Shown: positions 18,783 through 27,753 of the stretch, piece by piece
Position numbering within the stretch: position 1 is the stretch's first letter
How the letters are laid out: the number at the start of each line of letters is the position of its first letter
DNA from: Candidatus Vicinibacter proximus
Lineage (GTDB): Bacteria; Bacteroidota; Bacteroidia; Chitinophagales; Saprospiraceae
Direction: 5' to 3'
Assembly (NCBI GenBank): GCA_016713905.1
Contig: JADJOE010000003.1
Coordinates: forward strand, 744,001 to 808,000
DNA length: 64,000 bases
Notes under the pieces: model-generated
What the model was told of the DNA's origin: nothing
The model's database searches: none
Seen by the model: only the letters and a program-made list of their open reading frames with translations
Position numbers and translations under genes: made by a program

Positions 18783-21173
18783 ATGAGCATATTGATTGAA
18801 TCTGATTTAAAATGTTTTCATTGTGGGGATCAGTGTGACGATTCAATTAAAATTGAGGACAAAGTGTTCTGTTGTTATGGGTGTAAAACAGTATATGATT
18901 TACTTCATAAAAATCAGCTATGCGATTACTATAACTTTGAACAAGGTGCTGGAATAAAAGTTAAATCATTCAAATCTGACCGGTTTGCATATCTTGACAG
19001 ACCCGATATTATTAGTAAATTTATTATTTTCAAAGATAAAGAGTGGCTGCATTTAAAATTTGAAGTGCCACAAATGCATTGCATCTCTTGTCTTTGGTTG
19101 CTGGAAAACCTGCATAAACTCAATCCTAATGTAATTAGCTCTAAAGTTGATTTTAATCGAAAAATCGTAAAAGTCATCATTAACTCAGAATTAATTACGG
19201 TAAGGGAGCTTGTTGAATTAATGAGCTCTATAGGCTATGAGCCATATATTTCATTAGATAACATGGAGAACAAGGCTCCGAAAGCGATGGATCGTTCATT
19301 AATTTACAGAATAGGTGTCGCTGGTTTTTGTTTTGCCAACATTATGCTATTGAGTTTTCCGGAATATTTAGGCTTGGAAATGTCTAAGGATAAAGATTTG
19401 GGATTAACCTTTAGATACTTAAATCTCCTTTTGGCTTTGCCTGTATTTTTTTATGGTGCTGTTGAGTTTTTTAAGATGACATGGATTGGCTTTAAGCGCC
19501 AATATGTGAATATTGATGCACCTGTGTCTTTAGCAATTGTAGTGACTTTTGGGCGGAGCATTTATGAAATTTTTTCCGGTATTGGACCAGGATATTTAGA
19601 TAGTATGTCAGGTATTGTGTTTTTTATGTTGATCGGAAGATATTTCCAGTCCAAAACAAAAGCATCCTTATCCTTTGATCATGATTACAAAACTTATTTT
19701 CCAGTAGCTGTCACAAAATTAGATCAAGGCAAAGAAATTCCTGTATTGCTCCATGAAATTAAAGAATCCGATATATTAAAGTTAAGACATGATGAAATTT
19801 GCCCTGTAGATGGAATCTTATCGAAAGGCGAAGCTAAAATGGATTATAGTTTTATTACTGGAGAAAGTGAGGAGAAGAAAATCCAGACGGGGGGGATGAT
19901 TTATCAGGGTGGGAGAGTTGTGGATTCCTCAATTGAAATACTAGCACTAAAACCATTTTCGAAAAACAGCTTTGTAGATTTATGGAATAATCAAGTATTT
20001 TATCAGGAAAAAGTGGACCAATCTGTCATCCATAAACTAAGCAGTTATTTTTCAATATTTGTGTTCTTGATTGCTTTTTCTGCCGGTGCATATTGGTATT
20101 TTTCAGACCCATCAAAGGCTATGCATGCATTAAGTTCAGTTCTGATTGTTGCCTGTCCTTGTTCTCTTTTATTGACATCGAGTTTTACTAATGGGTACAT
20201 TTTGCAACTCTTTTCTAAATATGGTTTGTATTTAAAAAATCATTTAGTTATCGAATCATTGGCTAATGTAGATACTATTGTATTCGATAAAACAGGAACT
20301 CTAACTGAACCTGAATCAAAAGAAATTCAATTTATAGGGTCAACATTAACTCAAGAGCAGTTGCATTTAATAATTTCTTCTATTGATAATTCAACCCATC
20401 CATTGGGTAAAAGGATAGCTGCAAATTATAAAAATTATGCAACACTAACCCCGGATGAATACAAGGAGTATAGACACCTTGGGATCGAAACCAGGATAGG
20501 CCAATGGAATATAAAAATGGGGAGCAAAATGTATATTCTTGGGGAGCACGAAAATGATATCTCTGATTCCAAGGTGTACTGTATGATTAATGATTTATAT
20601 CTTGGTGCATTCGTTTTAAAACAAAAACTAAGAGATAATATGGCTAGTGCACTAGTAAAATTAGCTAATTATCCAATGAAAGTTTTAAGTGGGGACACGG
20701 ATGTTAAACTAGGCAGTATTTCTTCACTTTTGCCTGCAAGTACATCATTATTAGGAAATCAAACTCCTCAAATGAAAAGAACGTACATTGAGCATTTACA
20801 AAGCTCGGGAAAAAAGGTCCTAATGATTGGTGATGGATTAAATGATGCTGGTGCTCTAAAACAAAGTGATTGCGGGATTGCGGTTGTAAATGACTCATTT
20901 TGTTTTTCCCCTGCTTCAGACGCTTTGCTTGGAGGTAATCAATTGTACAGGATTCATTCAATTTTAAAGGTGGCCCGAAAATCCCAGCTACTTATCCAAA
21001 CAGTTTTTGCTTATTCTATTCTGTACAATATTATTGGATTGGGCTTTGCAGTTTCCGCACAACTGACTCCTTTTGTTGCTGCGATTTTAATGCCCATTTC
21101 CTCCATCAGCATTATTGTGTTAAGTTTTGGTTTGGTAAAAATGCTTGAAAATAAATATTTTACAGATATATAA
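18783..21173 (+). CDS. ccoI: Copper-transporting P1B-type ATPase for cbb3 oxidase assembly
   Basis: This 796-residue inner-membrane ATPase delivers copper for the haem-copper centre of cbb3 oxidase (CcoI/FixI family). The N-terminus has a cysteine cluster (C11, C14, C18, C30, C31, C34), then an HMA domain with a C-x-x-C pair (QMHCISC, C100 and C103). Transmembrane helices follow, with the phosphatase loop FITGESEE, the ion-path motif CPC (C458 and C460), the phosphorylation site DKTGT (D502), the THPLG nucleotide-binding motif and GDGLND (about 683-688). All catalytic motifs are intact. The N-terminal cysteine domain is the form typical of CcoI rather than CopA. It is the first gene of the cbb3 locus, 96 bases before ccoS. 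Confidence 0.92.
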   Translation: MSILIESDLKCFHCGDQCDDSIKIEDKVFCCYGCKTVYDLLHKNQLCDYYNFEQGAGIKVKSFKSDRFAYLDRPDIISKFIIFKDKEWLHLKFEVPQMHCISCLWLLENLHKLNPNVISSKVDFNRKIVKVIINSELITVRELVELMSSIGYEPYISLDNMENKAPKAMDRSLIYRIGVAGFCFANIMLLSFPEYLGLEMSKDKDLGLTFRYLNLLLALPVFFYGAVEFFKMTWIGFKRQYVNIDAPVSLAIVVTFGRSIYEIFSGIGPGYLDSMSGIVFFMLIGRYFQSKTKASLSFDHDYKTYFPVAVTKLDQGKEIPVLLHEIKESDILKLRHDEICPVDGILSKGEAKMDYSFITGESEEKKIQTGGMIYQGGRVVDSSIEILALKPFSKNSFVDLWNNQVFYQEKVDQSVIHKLSSYFSIFVFLIAFSAGAYWYFSDPSKAMHALSSVLIVACPCSLLLTSSFTNGYILQLFSKYGLYLKNHLVIESLANVDTIVFDKTGTLTEPESKEIQFIGSTLTQEQLHLIISSIDNSTHPLGKRIAANYKNYATLTPDEYKEYRHLGIETRIGQWNIKMGSKMYILGEHENDISDSKVYCMINDLYLGAFVLKQKLRDNMASALVKLANYPMKVLSGDTDVKLGSISSLLPASTSLLGNQTPQMKRTYIEHLQSSGKKVLMIGDGLNDAGALKQSDCGIAVVNDSFCFSPASDALLGGNQLYRIHSILKVARKSQLLIQTVFAYSILYNIIGLGFAVSAQLTPFVAAILMPISSISIIVLSFGLVKMLENKYFTDI

Positions 21174-21177
21174 ATAA

Positions 21178-21204
21178 TTGATAATCAAAATGATTAAAAT
21201 CATT
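21178..21204 (+). promoter_or_regulatory. Two adjacent palindromes between ccoI and ccoS: candidate operator
   Basis: TTGAT-A-ATCAA (21178-21188) and AATGATT-AA-AATCATT (21189-21204) stand next to each other just after the ccoI stop. TTGAT and ATCAA are the half-sites of FNR-type regulators, but the usual four-base spacer is missing. An oxygen-related regulator of the cbb3 genes is therefore possible, not shown. Confidence 0.35.
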
Positions 21205-21269
21205 ATTAATTCTGATTTGCATTATAAACAAAAACAAATTTTAAAGAGACTTTTGTAAAAATTATACAA

Positions 21270-21428
21270 TTGAAAGTTATTATTTTGCTTTTATTATTGA
21301 GTTTGGCAGTAGCAATTTTCTTTCTGTTTGCATTTATTTGGGGTGTAAAAGATGGTCAGTTCGATGACGATTACGCCCCCCCACGCAGGATATTATTTGA
21401 TTCAAAAGACATTAACCACATAGATTAA
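21270..21428 (+). CDS. ccoS: cbb3 oxidase maturation protein CcoS (52 residues, TTG start)
   Basis: Reading from TTG 21270 gives a 52-residue protein. One transmembrane helix (about 3-24, very rich in L, I, V, A and F) is followed by the CcoS signature GVKDGQFDDDYAPPRRILFD. CcoS is a small inner-membrane protein needed to insert cofactors into cbb3 oxidase. Its position between ccoI and ccoN, three bases before ccoNO, matches known ccoNOQP/ccoGHIS loci. No ATG or GTG start is available in frame, so the TTG is the likely start. Confidence 0.9.
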   Translation: MKVIILLLLLSLAVAIFFLFAFIWGVKDGQFDDDYAPPRRILFDSKDINHID

Positions 21429-21431
21429 ATT

Positions 21432-23549
21432 ATGGAGCTACAGAAATTTTATTACGACAACACTAATGTCAGAAATTTTGCCTACGCAACGGTTATTTGG
21501 GGAATTGTAGGTTTTTTATTAGGGGTGGTGATTGCCTTTCAGTTGGCATTCCCTTCTTGGAATCTTGGTTTTTCATTTACGACTTTTGGTAGATTGAGAC
21601 CCATCCACACCAATGCGGTGATTTTTGCCTTTGTGGGCAACGGAATTTTTACCGGGGTGTATTATTCACTTCAAAGATTATTAAAAACCAGAATGTGGAG
21701 TGATACCCTAAGCAAAATCCACTTTTGGGGCTGGCAATCCATTATTGTACTTGCAGCTGTTACTCTTGCACTTGGTTTGACAGAAGGGAAAGAGTACGCC
21801 GAACTTATTTGGCCAATTGACATCCTGATTGCACTAATCTGGGTGATTTTTGGTATTAATATGTTTGGAACAATTCTTACAAGACGTGAGCGTCATATGT
21901 ATGTTGCCATCTGGTTTTATATAGGTACTTGGATTACTGTTGCCATGTTACACATAGTTAATTCCTTTGCAATTCCAACTTCGTTGACACACAGTTACAG
22001 TTTTTTTGCGGGAGTACAAGACGCTTTGGTACAATGGTGGTATGGTCATAATGCAGTAGCGTTCTTCTTAACGACGCCTTATTTGGGTATCATGTATTAT
22101 TTTGTACCAAAAGCTGCAAACCGACCCGTATATTCTTATAAATGGAGTATTGTACATTTTTGGGCATTGATTTTTATTTATATATGGGCAGGTCCTCATC
22201 ACTTACTTTATACTGCATTGCCTGATTGGGCCCAGTCACTCGGTACAGTATTTAGTGTGATGCTTATTCTTCCTAGTTGGGGAGGTATGTTGAATGGCCT
22301 ATTTACTTTAAGAGGTGCTTGGGACAAGGTTAAAGAGGATCCCGTTTTGAAAATGTTTGTGGTTGCATTAACATGCTATGGAATGAGTACGTTTGAAGGG
22401 CCAATGATGTCTTTGAAAAATGTAAATGCTATTTCTCATTACACAGATTGGACTATAGCACATGTACACATAGGTGCTCTTGGATGGAATGGTTTCTTAA
22501 CATTTGGTATGTTGTATTGGTTGGTTCCCAGGATTTATAATACAAAGTTGTATTCTACAAGACTCGCAAATACGCATTTCCTTATTGGGGTAATTGCCAT
22601 ACTATTATATGCGATACCAATGTATTGGAGCGCATTTTCACAGGCATTCATGTGGAAACAATTTACAGAAGCTGGTCAATTGAAATATCAGTTTTTGGAG
22701 ACTGTAACTAAAATTATTCCTCTATACATTGTGCGCGGTTTGGGAGGAACAGTATTTCTTTTCGGAGCCGGCTTGATGGTTTATAATTTATACAAAACTG
22801 TTCAATCTGGTAAATTTCAAGCTGAAGAAGCTGCAGAAGGGCTGCCTTTAAAAAATCAACCACTTACTGTTATGCAAACTTATTGGCATAACATCATTGA
22901 GCGCAAGCCTTTAATGATGTTAGTTCTAAGTTTAGTGATGGTAGCAATTGGTGGATTGATTGAGTTGGTGCCAACCTTTTTAGTTAAATCTAACATTCCT
23001 ACCATTGCATCAGTTAAACCTTATACACCGCTGGAATTGCAAGGTCGTGATTTGTATATACGTGAAGGCTGTTATAGTTGTCACTCACAAATGATTCGTC
23101 CATTCCGGGATGAGGTTGCCAGGTATGGAGAATTTTCTAAGGGAGGGGAGTTTGTTTATGATCATCCATTTCAATGGGGTAGTAAGCGTACAGGACCGGA
23201 CCTAGCAAGAATTGGTGGAAAATATACGGACAGTTGGCATTACTTGCATATGAGGGAACCTGCTTTAATTTCCCCTGGATCGATTATGCCTGCCTATCCT
23301 TGGTTATATGATAATGACTTAGACTTGAGCACAACTGCGGCAAAAATCAGGGCTATGCAAACATTAGGTGTTCCTTATCCTGAAAAATATGACGAAAAGG
23401 CCAATGAAGATTTACAGGCTCAAGCGATAGAAGTATTCAAGAGATTGAAAGCTGAGAAAATTGAAGCAGATCCTAATAAGGAAATAATTGCTTTGATTGC
23501 ATATATGCAAAGAATGGGAGTGGATGGAAAATTGAATCAAAACAAGTAA
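21432..23549 (+). CDS. ccoNO: cbb3-type cytochrome c oxidase, fused subunits I and II (CcoN-CcoO)
   Basis: This 705-residue protein fuses the catalytic subunit (about 1-470) to the monohaem subunit (about 485-705). The CcoN part shows H59 (haem ligand, RPIHTNAVIF), H206 in WWYGHNA (copper B), H256-H257 in GPHHLLY (copper B) and H344/H346 in IAHVHIGALGWNG (haem ligands). The CcoO part has one membrane anchor (about 495-515) and a haem c site CYSCH (547-551), with a later methionine-rich PGSIMPAYPWL stretch supplying the axial ligand. It reduces oxygen to water and pumps protons, with high oxygen affinity. CcoNO fusions are usual in Bacteroidota. All ligands expected for activity are present. 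Confidence 0.95.
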   Translation: MELQKFYYDNTNVRNFAYATVIWGIVGFLLGVVIAFQLAFPSWNLGFSFTTFGRLRPIHTNAVIFAFVGNGIFTGVYYSLQRLLKTRMWSDTLSKIHFWGWQSIIVLAAVTLALGLTEGKEYAELIWPIDILIALIWVIFGINMFGTILTRRERHMYVAIWFYIGTWITVAMLHIVNSFAIPTSLTHSYSFFAGVQDALVQWWYGHNAVAFFLTTPYLGIMYYFVPKAANRPVYSYKWSIVHFWALIFIYIWAGPHHLLYTALPDWAQSLGTVFSVMLILPSWGGMLNGLFTLRGAWDKVKEDPVLKMFVVALTCYGMSTFEGPMMSLKNVNAISHYTDWTIAHVHIGALGWNGFLTFGMLYWLVPRIYNTKLYSTRLANTHFLIGVIAILLYAIPMYWSAFSQAFMWKQFTEAGQLKYQFLETVTKIIPLYIVRGLGGTVFLFGAGLMVYNLYKTVQSGKFQAEEAAEGLPLKNQPLTVMQTYWHNIIERKPLMMLVLSLVMVAIGGLIELVPTFLVKSNIPTIASVKPYTPLELQGRDLYIREGCYSCHSQMIRPFRDEVARYGEFSKGGEFVYDHPFQWGSKRTGPDLARIGGKYTDSWHYLHMREPALISPGSIMPAYPWLYDNDLDLSTTAAKIRAMQTLGVPYPEKYDEKANEDLQAQAIEVFKRLKAEKIEADPNKEIIALIAYMQRMGVDGKLNQNK

Positions 23550-23559
23550 TTTAATACAG

Positions 23560-23721
23560 ATGAAATTCAAGAATTATTTGTGTTCAATTGACCATGTTAA
23601 TATTTACCCACTTATTGGGTTGGTGTTATTTGTTAGTTTTTTTGTATTCGTGTTGATTTATGTTGTTTCGATGAAAAAAGAAGAATCCAATCAATACGCT
23701 AAAATTCCTTTGGAATCTTAA
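23560..23721 (+). CDS. ccoQ: CcoQ/FixQ-like small subunit of cbb3 oxidase (53 residues)
   Basis: Reading from ATG 23560 gives 53 residues: a short N-terminal tail, one transmembrane helix (about 17-36; LIGLVLFVSFFVFVLIYVV) and a charged tail (MKKEESNQYAKIPLES). Size, topology and position between ccoNO and ccoP match CcoQ, a single-helix subunit that steadies the oxidase complex. Sequence identity among CcoQ proteins is low, so the call rests mainly on context. The gap of 11 bases to ccoP suggests co-transcription. Confidence 0.82.
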   Translation: MKFKNYLCSIDHVNIYPLIGLVLFVSFFVFVLIYVVSMKKEESNQYAKIPLES

Positions 23722-23732
23722 TTTTTAAATTT

Positions 23733-24887
23733 ATGAAATCAAAATCTTTATTTTCCATAATAGCTTTTCTTTTTGGTTTAAACCACTTTGTTTATAGTCA
23801 GGGTGGTGTTGCGACGGGGAATAATGCCGTTCAGAACGATCCATATGATGTAGTCAGATACATGTTGATATTTGTGTGCACTGTTTTATTGCTGATTATT
23901 ATTGTATTGGGTAATGCTTTGTTGGCAGCATCCAAGCAATATTTAAGAACTAAAATCAATAAACATTCTTCAAATATTTTGACATTATTGATTACAATAT
24001 TAACGCTCAGTTTTTGGTCTATGCCAATTCAGGCAAATGCACAAACCACCATGATGCCACGAATCGATTGGGGTTTAATTCCAATGGATGTTTGGGCAAT
24101 GATTATTCTAGCGTTTCTTGAATTTGTTATCATAATCGCTATTTCAAATAAAATAAAAGGGTTTGTTACACCGGAATCTGAAATTTTAGAACCATCTAAA
24201 AAGGAATCTTGGTTAATCAATTTATGGAGAAAGGCCAATAACTTCAGACCTATCGAGCAAGAATACCAAATTGATTCCGGCCATAATTATGATGGTATTC
24301 GTGAGTTAGATAATAAGGTGCCGGGTTGGTGGAGTTTTGCCTTTTTTGGATGTATCTTATTTGGCGCGGTTTATATGTACAGATACCACGTTGCTCATTC
24401 TGCTCCTTTGCCTCATGAAGAATTGAGCATAGCTCAGGCCAAGGCTGCTAAGGCTAAGGCTGAGTATATGAAGAACCAGTCTGAGTCCGTAGATGAAAAT
24501 TCAGTGGTAATGTCTGATGCTGCTGGTATTGCAGAAGGCGCGGAATTATTTAAAACCAACTGTGTGGTCTGCCATCTTGCTCAGGGACAAGGAAGTATTG
24601 GTCCGAATCTTACGGATGATTATTGGATAAATAAGGGAGGCTTGAAGGATATTTTTGCCACTATTAAGTATGGTGTACCCGCTAAAGGAATGAAGTCATG
24701 GGTAGAAGATTTCAGTCCAAGGCAGATTGCTAATTTGTCAAGTTTTGTAAAGTCTTTACGAGGTACAAATCCTCCTAATCCTAAAGAAAAACAAGGTGAG
24801 CTTTATATCGAAGAAGCAAACGGGTCAACTTTAGTGGACACATCAGATAATAAGAAACCAGTGGACACTACATCATTGGGTAAATAA
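23733..24887 (+). CDS. ccoP: cbb3 oxidase subunit III (CcoP), monohaem type with extra N-terminal helices
   Basis: This 384-residue protein begins with a signal peptide-like helix (1-22) and carries further hydrophobic helices at about 40-66, 81-100 and 115-140. The canonical CcoP anchor follows in WWSFAFFGCILFGAVYMY (about 199-216). A single cytochrome c domain has CVVCH (277-281) and a probable axial M320. Proteobacterial CcoP usually has two haem c sites. Only one is seen here, a form common in Bacteroidota. An AKAAKAKAEYMK helix links anchor and haem domain. It receives electrons from periplasmic donors and passes them to CcoNO. The stop shares a base with the ccoG start (TAATG). Confidence 0.9.
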   Translation: MKSKSLFSIIAFLFGLNHFVYSQGGVATGNNAVQNDPYDVVRYMLIFVCTVLLLIIIVLGNALLAASKQYLRTKINKHSSNILTLLITILTLSFWSMPIQANAQTTMMPRIDWGLIPMDVWAMIILAFLEFVIIIAISNKIKGFVTPESEILEPSKKESWLINLWRKANNFRPIEQEYQIDSGHNYDGIRELDNKVPGWWSFAFFGCILFGAVYMYRYHVAHSAPLPHEELSIAQAKAAKAKAEYMKNQSESVDENSVVMSDAAGIAEGAELFKTNCVVCHLAQGQGSIGPNLTDDYWINKGGLKDIFATIKYGVPAKGMKSWVEDFSPRQIANLSSFVKSLRGTNPPNPKEKQGELYIEEANGSTLVDTSDNKKPVDTTSLGK

Positions 24888-26281
24888 TGGCCATACAACC
24901 GAAGAATGATGTAGATTTCAAAGACCGGATTTCAACGGTTGATGCCAAAGGAAAGAGAAAGTGGATTTATGCATTAAAACCTGAAGGAAGTTGGTATAAT
25001 TATCGGTCTTATTTAAGTTATTTTTATTTACTGGTCTTTTTTGTTCTTCCATTTCTGAGTATCAACGGGAGTCCGATAATGATGTTTAATTTTCCAAAGG
25101 CAGAATTTATATTTTTTACTGTACTTTTTACTCCGCAAGATTTTGTAATGTTCGGTCTTGCAATGCTGACTTTCATTTTTATTATCATTGTATTTACAAT
25201 GATATACGGCAGGTTGTTTTGTGGATGGGTATGCCCTCAAACGGTGTTTTTAGAAATGGTGTTCAGAAAAATTGAATACCTTATTGAAGGGAATGCAAAT
25301 ATCCAAAAGATAAATGATGCTAAGCCAATGACTCTGGAAAGAGGTGTGCGAAAGTTTATCAAGCATTTTGTTTTTCTATTTGTATCGTTTTTGATCTCCA
25401 ATACATTTTTGTTGTACATAATTGGTAAGGACGAGTGGCTTATTTTGGTTTCAGATCCATTTAAATACCACATCATTGGGCTAATTTCAATATTGGTTTT
25501 TACCTTGGTTTTTTATGGAGTCTTTGCCTTTGTTAGAGAAATTGTTTGCACAGTGGTCTGTCCATATGGTAGATTACAAGGAGTTCTGGTCGACAATAAT
25601 ACGCTTGCAGTAAGTTATGATTCAAGACGTGGTGAACCAAGAACCAAACACAAACTGGAAGAGCAGCAGGGAGATTGTATTGATTGTAATTTATGTGTTG
25701 CGGTATGTCCGACAGGAATAGATATAAGGAATGGTTCCTCCCAACTGGAATGTACCCAATGCACTGCATGCATCGACGCATGCAATATGATGATGGCAAA
25801 AGTTAAGAGGAAGCCAGATTTGATTAAATATGCTTCAGTGAATAATATAGTTTCCAACCGAAACTTTAATTTCACCCCTAGAATTAAGGCGTTTTCAGGT
25901 ATTTTATTGGCTCTTATCGCATTGTTTGTGTATATTTTGGCCACCCGGACTCAATTGGATGCTGTAGTTTTGAAAGTTCCTGGCCAAATTCTACAAACCA
26001 ATCCGGACGGGAGTGTTTCAAATTTTTATTCTCTAAAATTAACAAATAAAGGAAGAAAAACATTGCCGATTTCTTTGTCCATGGAAGATGGCATTGGATC
26101 CATTGAGTTTGTTGGACACAAAGTTGACTCTATCACAGGAAGTACAAAACTAGATTGTTTGTTTTTTGTTAGATTGGAAAAGGATCAAATAAAAGAACAC
26201 AAGCGAAAATTAGAATTATTGATAAAAAGTAAAGAGAAGGTTCTCGCAAGAAAAGATTTGATATTTGTAGAGTTTTTATAA
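24887..26281 (+). CDS. ccoG: CcoG/FixG-type cupric reductase and cbb3 assembly factor
   Basis: This 464-residue membrane protein has about five transmembrane helices, a membrane-side FCGWVCP motif (111-117) and CTVVCPYGR (about 221-229). It carries two 4Fe-4S ferredoxin-type clusters, C264/C267/C270/C274 and C289/C292/C295/C299. The C-terminal part (about 345-464) is an Ig-like FixG domain. Known CcoG proteins reduce Cu(II) to Cu(I) so that CcoI can deliver it to the oxidase. All eight cluster cysteines are present. The start overlaps the ccoP stop by one base, and ccoH follows after eight bases. Confidence 0.93.
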   Translation: MAIQPKNDVDFKDRISTVDAKGKRKWIYALKPEGSWYNYRSYLSYFYLLVFFVLPFLSINGSPIMMFNFPKAEFIFFTVLFTPQDFVMFGLAMLTFIFIIIVFTMIYGRLFCGWVCPQTVFLEMVFRKIEYLIEGNANIQKINDAKPMTLERGVRKFIKHFVFLFVSFLISNTFLLYIIGKDEWLILVSDPFKYHIIGLISILVFTLVFYGVFAFVREIVCTVVCPYGRLQGVLVDNNTLAVSYDSRRGEPRTKHKLEEQQGDCIDCNLCVAVCPTGIDIRNGSSQLECTQCTACIDACNMMMAKVKRKPDLIKYASVNNIVSNRNFNFTPRIKAFSGILLALIALFVYILATRTQLDAVVLKVPGQILQTNPDGSVSNFYSLKLTNKGRKTLPISLSMEDGIGSIEFVGHKVDSITGSTKLDCLFFVRLEKDQIKEHKRKLELLIKSKEKVLARKDLIFVEFL

Positions 26282-26289
26282 CAATCTAA

Positions 26290-26733
26290 ATGACCATGAA
26301 TTTCGGACATAAAGTATTGATAGTCTATATTATAGGAGCCCTTGGAATAATTTTTATGGTGGTCTTAAGTCTTAATATTGACTTTGAAATGGCTGAAGAC
26401 AACTACTATGCTAAAGAAGAAAAAATGGAGCATTATTTGGAAGGAAAACGAAACACTTCCAATCTTGAAGGCGGCATTGTTCAATTGTCCGTAGACCAAA
26501 ATTTTATAGTAGTCAAAATCAACCCAACATTAGATACTTCATTATTAAAAGGCGAATTGCACTTTTATTATCCTCCTGCCAAGGCGTTAGACAAGAAAAT
26601 GGAGATATTACCTCCTGCTAATTATGTTTATTCGTTTGCCAGGTCCGAAATGGGAAAGGGAAAATCCATTTTAAAAGTTTCCCTAGAAACTGCCGGAAAG
26701 TTTTATTATGATGAAATTTCAGTAGTAAATTAA
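26290..26733 (+). CDS. ccoH: FixH/CcoH-type cbb3 oxidase assembly protein
   Basis: This 147-residue protein has one N-terminal transmembrane helix (about 8-27; VLIVYIIGALGIIFMVVLSL) followed by the family's short link VDFEMAEDNYYAKE-like segment (here IDFEMAEDNYYAKE). A periplasmic Ig-like domain of about 100 residues follows. CcoH/FixH proteins help assemble and stabilise the cbb3 complex. ATG 26296 would remove only two residues and cannot be told apart from ATG 26290. The next gene starts with the base after its stop. Confidence 0.87.
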   Translation: MTMNFGHKVLIVYIIGALGIIFMVVLSLNIDFEMAEDNYYAKEEKMEHYLEGKRNTSNLEGGIVQLSVDQNFIVVKINPTLDTSLLKGELHFYYPPAKALDKKMEILPPANYVYSFARSEMGKGKSILKVSLETAGKFYYDEISVVN

Positions 26734-27435
26734 ATGCTTGTTTTCCTTTTATCTGCATTGACTTTGGGCCTTGGTAGTTCACTGCATTGCATGGGTATGT
26801 GTGGTCCATTGGTAATGGCAATGCCATTTCAAGATAGCAATGGGGAAGTCGCCATCTCTCGTTTGGTATTGTATCATTTGGGGAAAACCTTAAGTTATGC
26901 CAGTCTTGGGTTTATATTAGGAAGTTTTGGCATGGGATTTAAGCTAATAGGGTATCAACAAAGTTTTTCCATATTTTTTGGTGCTTTTATATTACTGATA
27001 GCCATAGCACCTTATATCTTTAAAGAGGTCATTCGCTATCAAAATGGATTTTTGCTAAGAATAAGCAGTGTGACCTCCACATTCCTCAGTCGATTGAGCC
27101 CCAATTCTATATTTTATTTAGGAGTTGCCAATGGATTGATTCCCTGCGGTATTGTATATATCGCCCTTGCAGCATCAGTATTGATGTACTCATCCTGGAA
27201 AGCATCCCTTTTTATGATGGTTTTTGGATTAGGGACGATCCCATCCTTAACTGTAATAATCTATTCTAAAAAATTGATTTCAGGAAATTGGGGTAATAAA
27301 TTTAAAAAATTAACGCTCATTTTGAGCGTAACCCTTTCATTCTTGTTTATGCTGAGAGGCATGAACTTAGGAATACCATATTTAAGTCCTAAATTAGATG
27401 ACAAATCAACTTTAAATTGTTGTCATAAAAAATAA
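26734..27435 (+). CDS. SafE/DsbD-like membrane protein of the cbb3 locus
   Basis: This 233-residue protein has about six transmembrane helices and the diagnostic LHCMGMCGPLVMAMP motif (about 18-32), plus a second NGLIPCGIVYIAL motif (about 131-143). These belong to the sulfite exporter TauE/SafE (DsbD_2-like) family found at the end of most Bacteroidota cco loci. The paired cysteines suggest copper or thiol handling during oxidase maturation, but the exact role is not established. The start is directly after the ccoH stop (TAAATG), so it is the last gene of the operon. It ends in a CCHKK tail that could bind metal. Confidence 0.85.
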   Translation: MLVFLLSALTLGLGSSLHCMGMCGPLVMAMPFQDSNGEVAISRLVLYHLGKTLSYASLGFILGSFGMGFKLIGYQQSFSIFFGAFILLIAIAPYIFKEVIRYQNGFLLRISSVTSTFLSRLSPNSIFYLGVANGLIPCGIVYIALAASVLMYSSWKASLFMMVFGLGTIPSLTVIIYSKKLISGNWGNKFKKLTLILSVTLSFLFMLRGMNLGIPYLSPKLDDKSTLNCCHKK

Positions 27436-27753
27436 TTAGCCGGTTAACTATATAATATAACTCAGAAATTGAGCATATCTCGTATGGGAACCTTTAAAAG
27501 TTAACCTTGAATTAATTAGTTAATTATCAGGTGTTTATTCTTGTTCGGAGGTTCTAAGTTGAATAAGAAACCAAGAACAAATAAAACAAACGGTACAAAT
27601 AGAAGCAATAATCATAAATCGTATTTTGAGTTAGTCATGCAAATATAGTATATATTATGAAAATATTTAATATATTTTTTTTGAACTTTTTTTAAAATAA
27701 ATCATTTACTTCTAAGTTATTGATTTATATCATCTTAAATAAACTTCAGACTT
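27436..27753 (+). other. Gene-free stretch of 318 bases with one structured hairpin
   Basis: No recognisable gene is seen. TTGTTC (27541-27546) pairs with GAACAA (27575-27580), and inside it GGTTCT (27550-27555) pairs with AGAAACC (27566-27572) with one bulge. The result is a two-step hairpin that could be a small RNA or a processed terminator. A 26-codon minus-strand ORF (27535-27615) covers the same bases but has no support. The last 100 bases are T- and A-rich and probably hold the promoter of the next gene. Confidence 0.4.

Noticed and set aside
21178..21188. Calling TTGATAATCAA a proven FNR box
   Set aside because: FNR needs four bases between the half-sites; here there is one, so I list it only as a palindrome.
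25533..25944. Cysteine-rich minus-strand ORFs opposite ccoG
   Set aside because: The cysteines reflect the reverse complement of the Fe-S cluster codons on the plus strand. There is no independent evidence.
27535..27615. Minus-strand ORF of 26 codons with a hydrophobic stretch
   Set aside because: Too short, no known family, no start signal, and it lies across a hairpin that explains the sequence better.
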